Positions 16,153-24,107 of a DNA stretch of 64,000 nucleotides are shown in pieces. Within the stretch, counting starts at the first letter, position 1. Each line of letters opens with the position of its first letter. The position numbers and the translations under genes are program-made. The DNA lies in contig NZ_JAPFBJ010000004.1 in the NCBI RefSeq assembly GCF_030867385.1, positions 124,001 to 188,000 on the forward strand, written 5' to 3'. This DNA comes from Sphingobium sp. DEHP117 (GTDB taxonomy: Bacteria > Pseudomonadota > Alphaproteobacteria > Sphingomonadales > Sphingomonadaceae). Under the pieces are notes generated by a model that saw nothing but the letters and a program-made list of their open reading frames with translations, made no database searches and had not been told where the DNA came from.

Positions 16153-16466
16153 TGCCGATGCTCACTCCGGCCCAGCTTCGCGCGGCGCGCGCGCTTCTCG
16201 GAATCGACCAGCGCACGCTCGCCGAGCGCGCCGGCGTATCGCTTCCCACGATCCAGCGGATGGAAGCGGCGAGCGATGGCTATGTCCGGGGCGTCGTCGA
16301 CACCTTGACCAAGGTGGTCGACGCGCTCGAACGCGAGGGCATCGAACTCATCCGGGAAAACAGCGTTAGCACGAGTGGCGGGCGTGGCGTCCGGCTGCGC
16401 GATCCCACCAGCCCGACCCTGCGCGAGCCCGTGCGGCGCACGCCGGACAATGCGTCGGCGTCATAG
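16152..16466 (+). CDS. XRE-family transcriptional regulator
   Basis: The 104-residue product carries a Cro/C1-type helix-turn-helix at about 4-60, with LRAARALLGIDQRTLAERAG and VSLPTIQRMEAASDG showing the two helices. The C-terminal 40 residues are low complexity. It starts directly on a perfect palindrome (16136-16152) that it may bind. It lies between pckG (divergent) and a SulP permease gene three bases downstream, so it probably regulates one or both. The start could also be the second ATG at 16158. Confidence 0.8.
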   Translation: MPMLTPAQLRAARALLGIDQRTLAERAGVSLPTIQRMEAASDGYVRGVVDTLTKVVDALEREGIELIRENSVSTSGGRGVRLRDPTSPTLREPVRRTPDNASAS

Positions 16467-16468
16467 CG

Positions 16469-17749
16469 ATGCCTGACGGAACGGCGACATCGCATCTCTT
16501 CCGGCCGAAGCTGCTCACGGTCCTGAGCGAGGGCTACTCCTTCTCGTCGTTTCGCAAGGACGTGCTGGCCGCCGTGACGGTCGCGATCGTCGCTCTGCCG
16601 CTGTCGATGGCGATCGCCGTGGCTTCGGGGGTGTCGCCCGAGCGAGGGCTCTATACCGCGATCATCGGCGGATTCCTCGTTTCGGCCTTGGGCGGTAGCC
16701 GCTATCAGATTGGGGGTCCCGCCGGGGCTTTCATTGTTCTGGTCGCGGCGACCACGACGAAATTCGGTCTGAACGGCCTCCTCGTCACCGTGATGCTGTC
16801 CGGGGCCCTGCTGACGCTGATTGGACTTTCGCGGCTGGGCTCATTGATCCGCCATATTCCCCATCCGGTGACGGTGGGCTTCACCTGCGGCATTGCGGTG
16901 ACGATCTTCTCCGGAGAAATCCGGGACCTCTTCGGTCTTCATCTCGACGGAGCGGAACCTGGCCCCCTCATCCCCAAGCTGGTGGGGCTGGGCAACGCGG
17001 CTTCGACGGTGACGCCCGCGGCCGCGGTGCTCGGCCTGGGATGCGCCGCGCTGATTTTCGTGGTGCGCCGGTTCCGGCCGAACTGGCCCGGTATGCTGAT
17101 CGCGGTCGTCCTGGCTTCGATAGCTGCCGCCTGGCTGCAGCTTCCGGCAGAGACGATCGGCAGCCGTTTCGGAGAGATCCCGCGTGGGCTTCCGACGCCG
17201 CAGGCGCCGCAGCTGTCGTGGGCGCTGGTTCTCCAGCTGCTGCCGTCGGCCCTGTCGTTTACGCTGCTCGGCGGCGTCGAAAGTCTGCTGTCAGCGAAGG
17301 TCGCCGACAGCATGTCCGGGCGCAAGCATCGCTCCAACATGGAGCTTGTTGCGCAGGGGCTTGCCAATATCGTGTCCGCCTTGTTCGGAGGGATCAGCGT
17401 CACCGGCACGATCGCACGCACAGCAACCAACATTCGGGCCGGCGCGATCAGTCCGCTGTCGGGCATGATGCACGCGCTGTTCGTCCTGCTCTTCATGCTC
17501 GTCGCGGCACCGCTCGCACGGTACGTTCCGCTCTCCGCGCTCGCCGGCGTCCTTCTGGTGGTGTGCTGGAACATGGCCGAGAAGGCGGAGTTTCTGCGCC
17601 TGATCCGCAGCTGGCCCACGGCCTTGGTGCTCCTGGCGACCTTTGGGCTGACCCTGGTCAAGGACCTGACCTTCGGGATCGTCGCGGGATGCGTCGTCGC
17701 TGCGCTGCTGGCCATGGCACGACGACGGGTTCCGCAAGAGGGAGACTGA
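16469..17749 (+). CDS. SulP-family anion permease without STAS domain
   Basis: The 426-residue polytopic membrane protein belongs to the SulP (SLC26) family of sulfate, bicarbonate or dicarboxylate transporters. The signature is seen in AAVTVAIVALPLSMAIAVAS, ERGLYTAIIGGFLVSALGGS and QIGGPAGAFIVLVA. Most SulP proteins end with a cytoplasmic STAS domain, but here the chain stops after the last membrane segment with ARRRVPQEGD, so it is a short form. It follows the XRE gene after two bases and is surely co-transcribed. Pairing with PEP carboxykinase suggests bicarbonate or dicarboxylate as substrate, but this is inference. Confidence 0.88.
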   Translation: MPDGTATSHLFRPKLLTVLSEGYSFSSFRKDVLAAVTVAIVALPLSMAIAVASGVSPERGLYTAIIGGFLVSALGGSRYQIGGPAGAFIVLVAATTTKFGLNGLLVTVMLSGALLTLIGLSRLGSLIRHIPHPVTVGFTCGIAVTIFSGEIRDLFGLHLDGAEPGPLIPKLVGLGNAASTVTPAAAVLGLGCAALIFVVRRFRPNWPGMLIAVVLASIAAAWLQLPAETIGSRFGEIPRGLPTPQAPQLSWALVLQLLPSALSFTLLGGVESLLSAKVADSMSGRKHRSNMELVAQGLANIVSALFGGISVTGTIARTATNIRAGAISPLSGMMHALFVLLFMLVAAPLARYVPLSALAGVLLVVCWNMAEKAEFLRLIRSWPTALVLLATFGLTLVKDLTFGIVAGCVVAALLAMARRRVPQEGD

Positions 17750-17780
17750 AGCCGGAATGCAGACGTGCGGGCTGCCGGGT

Positions 17781-17822
17781 AAATGAAAACAGGGCCCGCT
17801 TCGCGAGAAGCGAAGCGAGCCC
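17781..17822 (-). terminator. Terminator of DUF736 gene copy 1
   Basis: On the minus strand GGGCTCGCTTCGC (17810-17822) pairs with GCGAAGCGGGCCC (17793-17805), followed by TGTTTTCATTT. It also lies 40 bases after the SulP stop and could act on both strands. Confidence 0.75.
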
Positions 17823-17872
17823 AGCGGGAGGGTGTGCCCGGCCTGGAGGTGTGGGACCGGGCACGGGGAGGT

Positions 17873-18424
17873 TCAGACGGTTTCGGGCTCCTCCGCCTGC
17901 TCCGGCGCGCGCTGACGACGCTGCCGGCGTCCGCCTTCCTGCTGCTGTTCCTGCTGCGGCTCGCAGCCGAAGGCATGGCTTGCGGAGGACTGTCCGAGGC
18001 CGGCTTCGGTGCCCTGTGTGGCGGGGCCGGCGGTCTCGTCGGCGCCGGGCAGCGGCGGCAGGCCCTCGTCGGCCTTGGGCGCCATCTCCGAGGCGAGGTC
18101 GCGGCGGCGCGTCGGGCGCGACCACACGACGTTGTAGCTGCCGTCCTCCTGACGGAACGCCGACACGTAGAGCGGCGCGGCCAGGCTCGGATCCTCGATC
18201 TTGCCGTTGAGGAACGCCTCGCCCGTGCCGTTAGAGAAAAGCTCGAACAGCGCACCCACCTGCACCCACGCCCGCGATGCCGACAGCGCCAGCACCTCGT
18301 ACTTCGGCGCCTTCGGATTGGCCGAGTGCACCTCGCGCAGCGCGATCGTCATGGCAATCGTCAGCGTCGCGATCTTGCCGACGAAAATGCCGGCGTCATT
18401 CTGCTTGATCGAACCGATATTCAT
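17873..18424 (-). CDS. DUF736 protein, copy 1 (with C-terminal extension)
   Basis: The 183-residue product starts MNIGSIKQNDAGIFVGKIAT at the ATG at 18424, which follows CAGGAG. DUF736 proteins are small, single-domain proteins found almost only on alphaproteobacterial plasmids and integrative elements; their function is unknown. The domain ends near residue 105, followed by a linker (LASEMAPKADEGLPPLPGAD) and, only in this copy, a Gln/Arg-rich tail (QQEQQQEGGRRQRRQRAP). The gene and its leader are inside a 591-bp direct repeat shared with 24755-25345. Confidence 0.9.
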   Translation of the reverse strand: MNIGSIKQNDAGIFVGKIATLTIAMTIALREVHSANPKAPKYEVLALSASRAWVQVGALFELFSNGTGEAFLNGKIEDPSLAAPLYVSAFRQEDGSYNVVWSRPTRRRDLASEMAPKADEGLPPLPGADETAGPATQGTEAGLGQSSASHAFGCEPQQEQQQEGGRRQRRQRAPEQAEEPETV

Positions 18425-18558
18425 GGGAAAGTCTCCTGAAAGCCGGTCTCGAACACTGTGTCCGAGCCAACTTCCTCCTTCCCCACTCCCCTCCTCGGCC
18501 GTTCGGCCGAGCAGGCGCGCAAGCGCCACATCCGAGGCCCGCTTCCGCGGCCTCGGGG
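17968..18558. repeat. 591-bp direct repeat, copy 1 (DUF736 gene and leader)
   Basis: Aligned by eye with 24755-25345, the two copies have equal length and differ at only a small number of scattered bases. They include the DUF736 coding region, the start, the leader palindrome and the pyrimidine tract. Confidence 0.9.
18448..18466. promoter_or_regulatory. 19-bp palindrome in DUF736 leader
   Basis: CTCGAACAC and GTGTCCGAG flank a single T, with one mismatch (G-U if the minus strand is RNA). It lies 24 bases upstream of the start codon and is repeated at 25235-25253. It may be an operator or an RNA stem. Confidence 0.55.
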
Positions 18559-18645
18559 CGAAAATGGATCTGTGAGGGGATGCCGCTGATCGCCTTAAAG
18601 CGGTCAGGCCGCCCCGGGCCGCCGGTACTGGCTGGGCGATGACAG

Positions 18646-19212
18646 CTACAAGGAAGCAGGCCGCTCGCTCGCGGTCCTGCTGCGGTCGAAGGCCTCGACA
18701 TGGCGACGGGCGAGGTCGCGCTTTGCGATGCCGTGCCAGTAATGGTCGTCATGGCCGTCATAGTCGCCGCGACCATTGAGCCGGATCGTGTCGCCATATT
18801 GCTCGATCCGCTGGCCGTTATAGGTCAGCAGCACTTCGCCTTGGGTGACGCTGAAACGCTTGCGCTCGATGACCAGCTTGTCGGAATCATAAGGCGGCGG
18901 CTGACGCAGATAGTCGGCGCGCTGCCTGTTGGCCGCGATCGCCGTGCAGAGCCGGTCGACATGATCCGGATCGTTCGAGACGATGCTGAAGATATGAGAG
19001 CGATCGAAGAAGTTGCCGAAGAAGCTGACGGCATTCTCGACGCCTTCCAGCCATTCGCCGCGCAGATTGCGGGCGTCGCGTTCGACAAAGTCGCCATATT
19101 TTTCGAACAGACGGTTGAGCGGATGATCGCGCAGGATCTCGATCAGCGCGTCGATCGCCGCGTCGGCGGTCTCTGTGCGCAAATGGCCGTTGCTCAGGAC
19201 GATGGTGGTCAT
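18646..19212 (-). CDS. Hypothetical plasmid protein, 188 aa
   Basis: The ATG at 19212 (MTTIVLSNGHLRTETADAAI) overlaps the stop of the upstream gene by ATGA, so the two are translationally coupled. The product is charged, with a central FFDRSHIFSIVSNDPDHVDR segment and an Arg-rich end. No membrane segment, signal peptide or catalytic motif is evident. I do not recognise a family. The long upstream open frame is a shadow of the preceding gene. Confidence 0.6.
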   Translation of the reverse strand: MTTIVLSNGHLRTETADAAIDALIEILRDHPLNRLFEKYGDFVERDARNLRGEWLEGVENAVSFFGNFFDRSHIFSIVSNDPDHVDRLCTAIAANRQRADYLRQPPPYDSDKLVIERKRFSVTQGEVLLTYNGQRIEQYGDTIRLNGRGDYDGHDDHYWHGIAKRDLARRHVEAFDRSRTASERPASL

Positions 19213-19481
19213 GGTCGTTCCCCTTGGGACTGAACGTGGTCGGACGAGGGAGAGCCGACCGGCTTGGCCAGCTCGGCCGCGCGGCGCTCGAAGATGTCGG
19301 CGAGCTGCGCGGGATCGCTGCCGGGCCGGGCTTCGATGATGTTGTCGCGGAAGCTGACGTCGATGCCGACCCTCAAGGCGTTGCAGTGTTCGACGGCCTC
19401 GCGGCATACATCTGCCGGGTCGCAGCAGGCTGGGGCGCTGGCTGCCAGGACCTTCCATCGCAGGCCTGAAATTACGATCAT
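19209..19481 (-). CDS. Small hypothetical protein, 90 aa
   Basis: The ATG at 19481 (MIVISGLRWKVLAASAPACC) has GGAGG five bases upstream and is preferred over the ATG at 19493, which is part of that site. The product has a short hydrophobic start with a CC pair and a mostly helical, acidic remainder. It overlaps the next gene by four bases. The function is unknown. Confidence 0.55.
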   Translation of the reverse strand: MIVISGLRWKVLAASAPACCDPADVCREAVEHCNALRVGIDVSFRDNIIEARPGSDPAQLADIFERRAAELAKPVGSPSSDHVQSQGERP

Positions 19482-19589
19482 GTGATCCTCCATGTCGGAA
19501 GCGGTAGGTCAGCGGGCCGCGACCGATGGCATGCGGTCACAGCAACGATCGCGGTAGCGCGTGGGCGAGTGCTACGTGCGTGACCCCGG

Positions 19590-20528
19590 TCAGACTTCAA
19601 GATAGCAATCATGGGCGAGGCAGAAGGCCTCGGCGACGGATTCGCCCTCGCACAGCAGCCGCGGTTTCCGCGAACCGCCCCAGACAGGGCGCGGTAGGTC
19701 GTCGCCCATGGCGAAGCGCCAGCGGGTCGGACCGTTGGCGGCCTCGAGGATGAAGCCGGTCTCGCTCGCGTCGAACCGCAGGATTGTGGGCCTTTCGGCT
19801 CCGAAGTCAGGCATGTCGAGGATCTGATGTTGACCGGCATAGCGATGCTCCCAGGGCGGGAAGTCCGCGAGCTGATCGGGATGCACACCGAGGATTCGCT
19901 GATCGACAGCGATCGCAAGTGACCGATGGTCCGGCGCTGGCCGTATCTCCTCGCGCGTGAGCCAGATCCATCCGTCGGAGTAGGTCAGCGGCAGCACCAT
20001 CCATGATCCCCCGTTGCATTGCCAGCCCGCGAGGCCGACCCCGCCTTGTCCATAGCTCCCCAGATGGCTCGAAAAGGCGGTCAGCGTCCGGTCGATGGGC
20101 CACTGCGGCGGCATCGGTCCAATCAGCGAACTGCCGCGCACGGCGCGAAACGAGCCGCGGTCCAGAACGTCCCAGCGGTCGGCCTTGCGGCACAGCGAGT
20201 CACGGCGGCGGGACAGATCGAGCACGCGGCGCGCTTTGTGGATCGGATCCTCGCCATGGCGAACGCCTACCTTGACGGTGAACGCGAACGAGGCGGCGCT
20301 GGGCCTGTCGGTTTCGGGACAATCGAGATCGAGAATGACCTCATGGCGTATCGGGGAGTGGGCCTTGTCCGGTTCCACCGTAAGCGTGGCGTTCCATTCG
20401 AGCCTGCGGCGCTCATACCAGCCTTGCAAGAGGATCCAGCTGCGCGCACGGTCCGTGTTCCCGGCCTCGGCGTGCTCGAGAATCCAGTGAGGGACACGCG
20501 CCGTGAAGGCGACATGATAGGTCGACAT
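19590..20528 (-). CDS. Hypothetical plasmid protein, 312 aa
   Basis: The ATG at 20528 (MSTYHVAFTARVPHWILEHA) follows AAGGAGG, so the 99-codon upstream extension is a shadow. The protein is soluble with many Trp and Arg residues; the strand-rich pattern in the second half (WQCNGGSWMVLPLTYSDGWI) suggests a beta fold. I find no catalytic or binding motif. It is bounded by a 77-base leader upstream and a 108-base gap downstream. The function is unknown. Confidence 0.6.
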   Translation of the reverse strand: MSTYHVAFTARVPHWILEHAEAGNTDRARSWILLQGWYERRRLEWNATLTVEPDKAHSPIRHEVILDLDCPETDRPSAASFAFTVKVGVRHGEDPIHKARRVLDLSRRRDSLCRKADRWDVLDRGSFRAVRGSSLIGPMPPQWPIDRTLTAFSSHLGSYGQGGVGLAGWQCNGGSWMVLPLTYSDGWIWLTREEIRPAPDHRSLAIAVDQRILGVHPDQLADFPPWEHRYAGQHQILDMPDFGAERPTILRFDASETGFILEAANGPTRWRFAMGDDLPRPVWGGSRKPRLLCEGESVAEAFCLAHDCYLEV

Positions 20529-20605
20529 GGAGAATCCTCCTTGGGATGGTCGGTCTGGGGGGTCAGGAGGGAGCAGGCGCGGACCGGTTGCCTGCGCGTG
20601 CGTGG

Positions 20606-20890
20606 TCAGGCGTATTGCGGCCGGACTTCGGGAAATGCCGGCGGCGCCGTCCATTCGAAGACGATGGCGGCATAGCGCCCACCGTCGTAGAGGACGGAAT
20701 CGACGCGGCGGCGGTGGCGCTGTAACCGCTCGAGCAGGCGATTGGCGCGATCGGCAAGCTGGACGGCGCGGGTCTCGGTGGGCGCGAGCGCCAGCAATCG
20801 AGCCAGTTCGCCGGTATCGTACCACCAGGCACCTTCTTCAGGCCCACCATAGGCGCGGTCGATCTCGTAGAGAGCGATGATGAAGCGCAT
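20606..20890 (-). CDS. Small hypothetical protein, 94 aa
   Basis: The ATG at 20890 follows AAGGAG, which is itself part of a mini-hairpin CTCC-TGAA-GGAG. The product (MRFIIALYEIDRAYGGPEEG) has an N-terminal strand and an Arg-rich helix (RAVQLADRANRLLERLQRHR). It lies 12 bases downstream of the next gene upstream and is likely co-transcribed with it. No family is recognised. Confidence 0.6.
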   Translation of the reverse strand: MRFIIALYEIDRAYGGPEEGAWWYDTGELARLLALAPTETRAVQLADRANRLLERLQRHRRRVDSVLYDGGRYAAIVFEWTAPPAFPEVRPQYA

Positions 20891-20902
20891 GGGCGGGCTC
20901 CT

Positions 20903-21598
20903 TCAGGAGATCGGCGCCGGCATGGCCAGCCATTCCGGCTGATCATGGGCGATGGGAACGTCGAAACGGCCGGCCTCGGCTTCGGAGAACACGGTTGCGG
21001 TGCTTAGCTCGCCAAAGCCCGTGTCATTGTTCCAGAACAGCAGACCCTCTTCAGCATCTCGCGTGGTGAGGACGTAGCCGTCGGCGCCTTCACGGTGCTC
21101 GCGCGAAAGCGCCCGCTCGAGGAGCTGGGCCGATGAGGCGAATTCGAAGCGATCCTCGCGGATCACGACATAGCCGCCGCCGAATTCGCCAGGGCGCAGG
21201 CGGTCGCAATCGAGGCAATATTCGAAGCCGGCCGGCAGCGCGGATTTCGCGACCTTCTGGATCAGTTGCGCGGCGGTTTCTACGTCGAACTGATCGCCAT
21301 GGAGCCAGACCTTGCACCGCCCTGTCCCATCCGACGGATCGACCTGGACGGAGAAGCCGAGCCGTGGATAATCGGGATCGCTCAAGATCGCGAGGAAGCC
21401 GCCGAAGGGATCGGAGTCGATCGGGGGAAAACAGGCGGCGAAGCCCGCGCCAAGGTCGGCATAGGCTGCAGCGCGCTGATCGGGTGCGAGGCGGGAATCG
21501 CCAACGATCTCGGCAGCCTCGCCGACATGCCGGAAGATTTCGGCCTCGGCATCGGTGACAGCGAAGGTGAAGCTCGCCTTGGTAAAATGGTTGGCCAT
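20903..21598 (-). CDS. Hypothetical plasmid protein, 231 aa
   Basis: The ATG at 21598 (MANHFTKASFTFAVTDAEAE) follows GAGGAGCC. The product is acidic and soluble, with a CLDCD motif in the middle (EYCLDCDRLRPGEFGGGYVV) that might bind a metal, and an LLFWNNDTGFGELSTATVF segment near the end. I do not recognise the family. A 190-base leader with a pyrimidine tract on the plus strand (21668-21689) precedes it. Confidence 0.6.
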   Translation of the reverse strand: MANHFTKASFTFAVTDAEAEIFRHVGEAAEIVGDSRLAPDQRAAAYADLGAGFAACFPPIDSDPFGGFLAILSDPDYPRLGFSVQVDPSDGTGRCKVWLHGDQFDVETAAQLIQKVAKSALPAGFEYCLDCDRLRPGEFGGGYVVIREDRFEFASSAQLLERALSREHREGADGYVLTTRDAEEGLLFWNNDTGFGELSTATVFSEAEAGRFDVPIAHDQPEWLAMPAPIS

Positions 21599-21790
21599 AA
21601 TGGCTCCTCAGGAAGGGCGTGCGGCGCAAGGCCGGTCCCCGGCCTCGGAGACAGGCCCGGCCGCCATCCTCTTCCCCCCTTCCCTCCCCGTGCGCGGAGC
21701 GCGGACGGCAGAAGACGTGCGGAGAAGCTTCTCGGCCTCGGTCAGCGATGGTCGGAAGGCCCGGCCGGCGTCACCGCCGGGTTGGCGCGT

Positions 21791-21988
21791 TCAGCTCGTA
21801 CGCTTGCGCCGGCGGGGAGGCCCGACATGGTCGGCCGACACTTCGAGATCCACCGCGAGCTGGGTGAGCGTACGGTGCGCACCCAACCGCTGGAGCCCGT
21901 CCATGCGCCCGTCGAGCTTTATGGTCTCGATCCGCGAGCGAACGAGCGAAGCGGCGACGCGCAGCGTGTGGGGATCAAGCTCGGCCAT
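21791..21988 (-). CDS. Small hypothetical protein, 65 aa
   Basis: Starting at ATG 21988 the product is MAELDPHTLRVAASLVRSRI followed by a basic helix and an Arg/Lys-rich end. No strong ribosome-binding site precedes this ATG; a TTG at 22000 in the same frame is an alternative. It lies 41 bases downstream of the DUF7673-like gene and is probably translated as part of that operon. The function is unknown. Confidence 0.45.
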   Translation of the reverse strand: MAELDPHTLRVAASLVRSRIETIKLDGRMDGLQRLGAHRTLTQLAVDLEVSADHVGPPRRRKRTS

Positions 21989-22029
21989 GGGACTCGACAA
22001 TAGCGCCGATAGCGTCCCGATGCGAGCGC

Positions 22030-22344
22030 TCAGCCATCCTCGTCGGCGAAGTCGCGCCAGCGCCCGACCAGTTCGATCATCTCGGCCTTGCGACCGAAGG
22101 CATCGGGGTAGATCGCACCTTCATGCTGGCCAAGAAATCCAATGATGGTCGTGATATGGGTCGCGATCGTCGCATCGACACCGAAGAGATCGGCGATGGG
22201 AAAATGACCGCAATCCTCGCCATTCCACCAGGCGAGCAGGAAGTTGGCGGCGCGGCGCGCCTGGCCCGTGTCGGACCGGGCAAGATCGATCAGGCGATCG
22301 AGAGCTTTTCCCGCAGCGGCCTTGCCGAAGGGTGCCGCGGTCAC
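22030..22344 (-). CDS. DUF7673-like protein with GTG start
   Basis: The 104-residue product has KALDRLIDLARSDTGQARRA and NFLLAWWNGEDCGHFPIADL, which resemble the DUF7673 family of plasmid-borne proteins of unknown function; I make this match from memory, so it is moderate. The GTG start at 22344 overlaps the TGA of a small upstream frame as GTGA, implying coupled translation. The protein is helical and has no membrane segment. Confidence 0.6.
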   Translation of the reverse strand: MTAAPFGKAAAGKALDRLIDLARSDTGQARRAANFLLAWWNGEDCGHFPIADLFGVDATIATHITTIIGFLGQHEGAIYPDAFGRKAEMIELVGRWRDFADEDG

Positions 22345-22496
22345 GCCGGCCGCGTTTCTTCATTGAAAGCGTCCGCTGCTACCGGAGGACGAGCAGCTGC
22401 AACATTTTTGCGATCATCTGCATTGAAGTCGGGGAGGCGCAGCACTTCCCGCCTGGATGTGTCGCCTGCTTTCGGATCTTTGTGCCGAGACTTCAT
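22341..22496 (-). CDS. Possible 51-aa leader ORF coupled to the DUF7673-like gene
   Basis: An ATG at 22496 with GAGGTGA seven bases upstream opens a frame MKSRHKDPKAGDTSRREVLR that ends at 22341 with its TGA inside the GTGA start of the next gene. The codon use is less GC-biased than its neighbours. It could be a small DNA-binding protein, a fragment of a larger gene, or a translational leader. Support is the ribosome-binding site and the exact overlap only. Confidence 0.4.
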   Translation of the reverse strand: MKSRHKDPKAGDTSRREVLRLPDFNADDRKNVAAARPPVAADAFNEETRPA

Positions 22497-22534
22497 GGTC
22501 TGTCACCTCAAATCAACTTCGGCTCAGCGCCAGT

Positions 22535-22948
22535 TCAATGCCAGGGATTTAGGAGGTTGGCCGGCGTGCGCTCGAAATCCGCAACGTTGCGGGTAACAAG
22601 CGTCATCGAATGCACAACCGCCGTCGCGGCGATCAGACCATCCCGCTCCGGTTGGGGATCCGGCACATGCAATGCGGCGCACCGCATCGCGACTTCGGTG
22701 TCGATCGGGATGATGCGATCATCGAACGCCGCCAGCACGTCGGTTTGAAACCATGTCCGCAAAATGCGGCCGGTAGAAGCATCGACGCGCTCCTTGGCTA
22801 AAATGCCTAGTTCAATTTCGAGGACCGATATGACCGAAATGTAGCACTGGTCGACATCGGCTTCGTCCGCCCAGGATGTCACCTCGGGAGGCAGCCGTTC
22901 AGGTCTGCGAAGCGCGGAGATGACGTTCGTATCTAGGAGAAACATCAA
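22535..22948 (-). CDS. vapC: VapC-type PIN-domain toxin
   Basis: The 137-residue product is a PIN-domain ribonuclease: FLLDTNVISALRRPE at the start supplies the first acidic residue, then VLEIELGIL, and DGLIAATAVVHSMTLVTRN near the end, giving the usual acidic active site. VapC toxins cleave RNA, often initiator tRNA or rRNA, and are inhibited by the partner antitoxin. The ATG at 22948 overlaps the antitoxin stop by four bases. Such pairs stabilise plasmids. A second in-frame ATG at 22945 is possible. Confidence 0.92.
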   Translation of the reverse strand: MMFLLDTNVISALRRPERLPPEVTSWADEADVDQCYISVISVLEIELGILAKERVDASTGRILRTWFQTDVLAAFDDRIIPIDTEVAMRCAALHVPDPQPERDGLIAATAVVHSMTLVTRNVADFERTPANLLNPWH

Positions 22949-23205
22949 TCCAGATCCGCCGGTCGGACGATATGATCCAGCTTGCTGGGTTCGAAGTCAA
23001 AGTCAGCATCGTCGCCGGCTTGCGCCAAGGTCGCGAGCAAGCTGCGGGGCTTCTTGCCCTGCCGTCGATGATAATCCTCGATCGTCATGAGCACATGGGT
23101 GGGCCTGCCCCGTTCGGTGATATAGACAGGGCCCTTGCGGGCAGCTTTCTTTGCCCGGCTCGCACCTTGGTTGAAGTCACGACTTGAAATGGTTGTCATG
23201 TTCAT
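22945..23205 (-). CDS. Phd/YefM-family antitoxin
   Basis: Starting at ATG 23205 the product is MNMTTISSRDFNQGASRAKK, followed by GPVYITERGRPTHVLMTIED, the classic Phd/YefM DNA-binding fold; the acidic C-terminus (QAGDDADFDFEPSKL) should wrap the toxin. It binds its own promoter together with the toxin. Upstream, the sequence TGTAG and CTACA flank an 8-base core near 23227-23244 and overlap the likely promoter. It is the first gene of the pair and overlaps vapC. Confidence 0.9.
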   Translation of the reverse strand: MNMTTISSRDFNQGASRAKKAARKGPVYITERGRPTHVLMTIEDYHRRQGKKPRSLLATLAQAGDDADFDFEPSKLDHIVRPADLD

Positions 23206-23226
23206 AAGAGCCTCGCACTTGGGCAT

Positions 23227-23244
23227 GTAGCCATGTTACTACAA
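23227..23244. promoter_or_regulatory. Imperfect dyad upstream of the antitoxin gene
   Basis: TGTAG and CTACA are separated by about 8 bases roughly 25-40 bases before the antitoxin start. This is the expected place for a toxin-antitoxin operator. The arms are short. Confidence 0.4.
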
Positions 23245-23631
23245 TTGCGTCGCTGGAGCAACCCGGCACATGTTTTCAACATCTGGATCCAATCCCGGTG
23301 ACCCGGCCGGGTTGCCCCGAAGAATCCACGGCATCGGCTGGATGAGCCGCGCCCAGTCAGCGAAGGAGGGAATACGGCCAAGATCCTCTTGGACGTGCTG
23401 TTCCCCGATCAACCGCACCGGGATATCCCGTCCATCAGCGTTTCGGATCGTCACGCCGAAGACCGTCTCGAGCATGAATATGCCCTCTGCATGGTGGCGC
23501 AAGGAACGGTGGCGGGGGTCCGCGACGATCTTCTTCGACTCGTCGAACCATTGGTGGAGGGGCAGATAGTCCTCGGCCTCGCCGCCCCAGCGCTTCACGG
23601 AGCTGAGCGCGTGATAATAGCAGTGCGACAT
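23239..23631 (-). CDS. DUF6915-like plasmid protein, 130 aa
   Basis: The product begins MSHCYYHALSSVKRWGGEAE and continues with DYLPLHQWFDESKKIVADPR and RHRSLRHHAEGIFMLETVFG, a well-conserved pattern I associate with DUF6915 proteins of plasmids and phages. It is histidine-rich in its first half, which may indicate metal binding. It ends 34 bases before the antitoxin start and begins three bases after the next gene's stop. The function is unknown. Confidence 0.7.
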   Translation of the reverse strand: MSHCYYHALSSVKRWGGEAEDYLPLHQWFDESKKIVADPRHRSLRHHAEGIFMLETVFGVTIRNADGRDIPVRLIGEQHVQEDLGRIPSFADWARLIQPMPWILRGNPAGSPGLDPDVENMCRVAPATQL

Positions 23632-23634
23632 CGC

Positions 23635-24105
23635 CTATAGCTCCGCCTCGGTCGTGTCATAGTCGATGAACCGGCTGTTGTGCGTGAGGGTCACCGCGCC
23701 GCTGGCGACGTCTATGGCGATGGTGCCATAAGCGCCCTCCCCGTCCTCCCAGCCGGCGTGCCGCGCGCAGATGGCGTTGTCGACGAAGGCGCTCAGAGCA
23801 TCCTCGAGGTCGATCGTGCGGGTCGACACTTCGCCGCTATAGGCGAGGCTATGGTGATCGCAGAGGATGCGCGGCAGCGCGATCTCGCCTTCCAGCGTGT
23901 AGGCATTGACATCACCGACGCTGCCTTGGTCGCCGCCGCCATCGTAGTGGATTTCGACACGGACAATGCCATGATCGAGCAGATGCGGGAGGAAGGCATC
24001 CTTGCAGCGCGCCTCGACTGTCCGCACGGCGGACAGGGCCGCCTGCAACTCGGCCTCGATCGGATCGGTGATGGCGGCATCGGCAGATTGATCTGTCGCG
24101 GTCAT
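23635..24105 (-). CDS. DUF6878-like plasmid protein, 156 aa
   Basis: The ATG at 24105 has GAGGAG eight bases upstream; an earlier TTG in frame is unlikely. The product has GIVRVEIHYDGGGDQGSVGD and the ending GAYGTIAIDVASGAVTLTHN, typical of the DUF6878 family often found in plasmid accessory operons. It forms a tight series with the 24108-24620 gene (two-base gap) and the DUF6915-like gene. The function is unknown. Confidence 0.7.
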   Translation of the reverse strand: MTATDQSADAAITDPIEAELQAALSAVRTVEARCKDAFLPHLLDHGIVRVEIHYDGGGDQGSVGDVNAYTLEGEIALPRILCDHHSLAYSGEVSTRTIDLEDALSAFVDNAICARHAGWEDGEGAYGTIAIDVASGAVTLTHNSRFIDYDTTEAEL

Positions 24106-24107
24106 GG

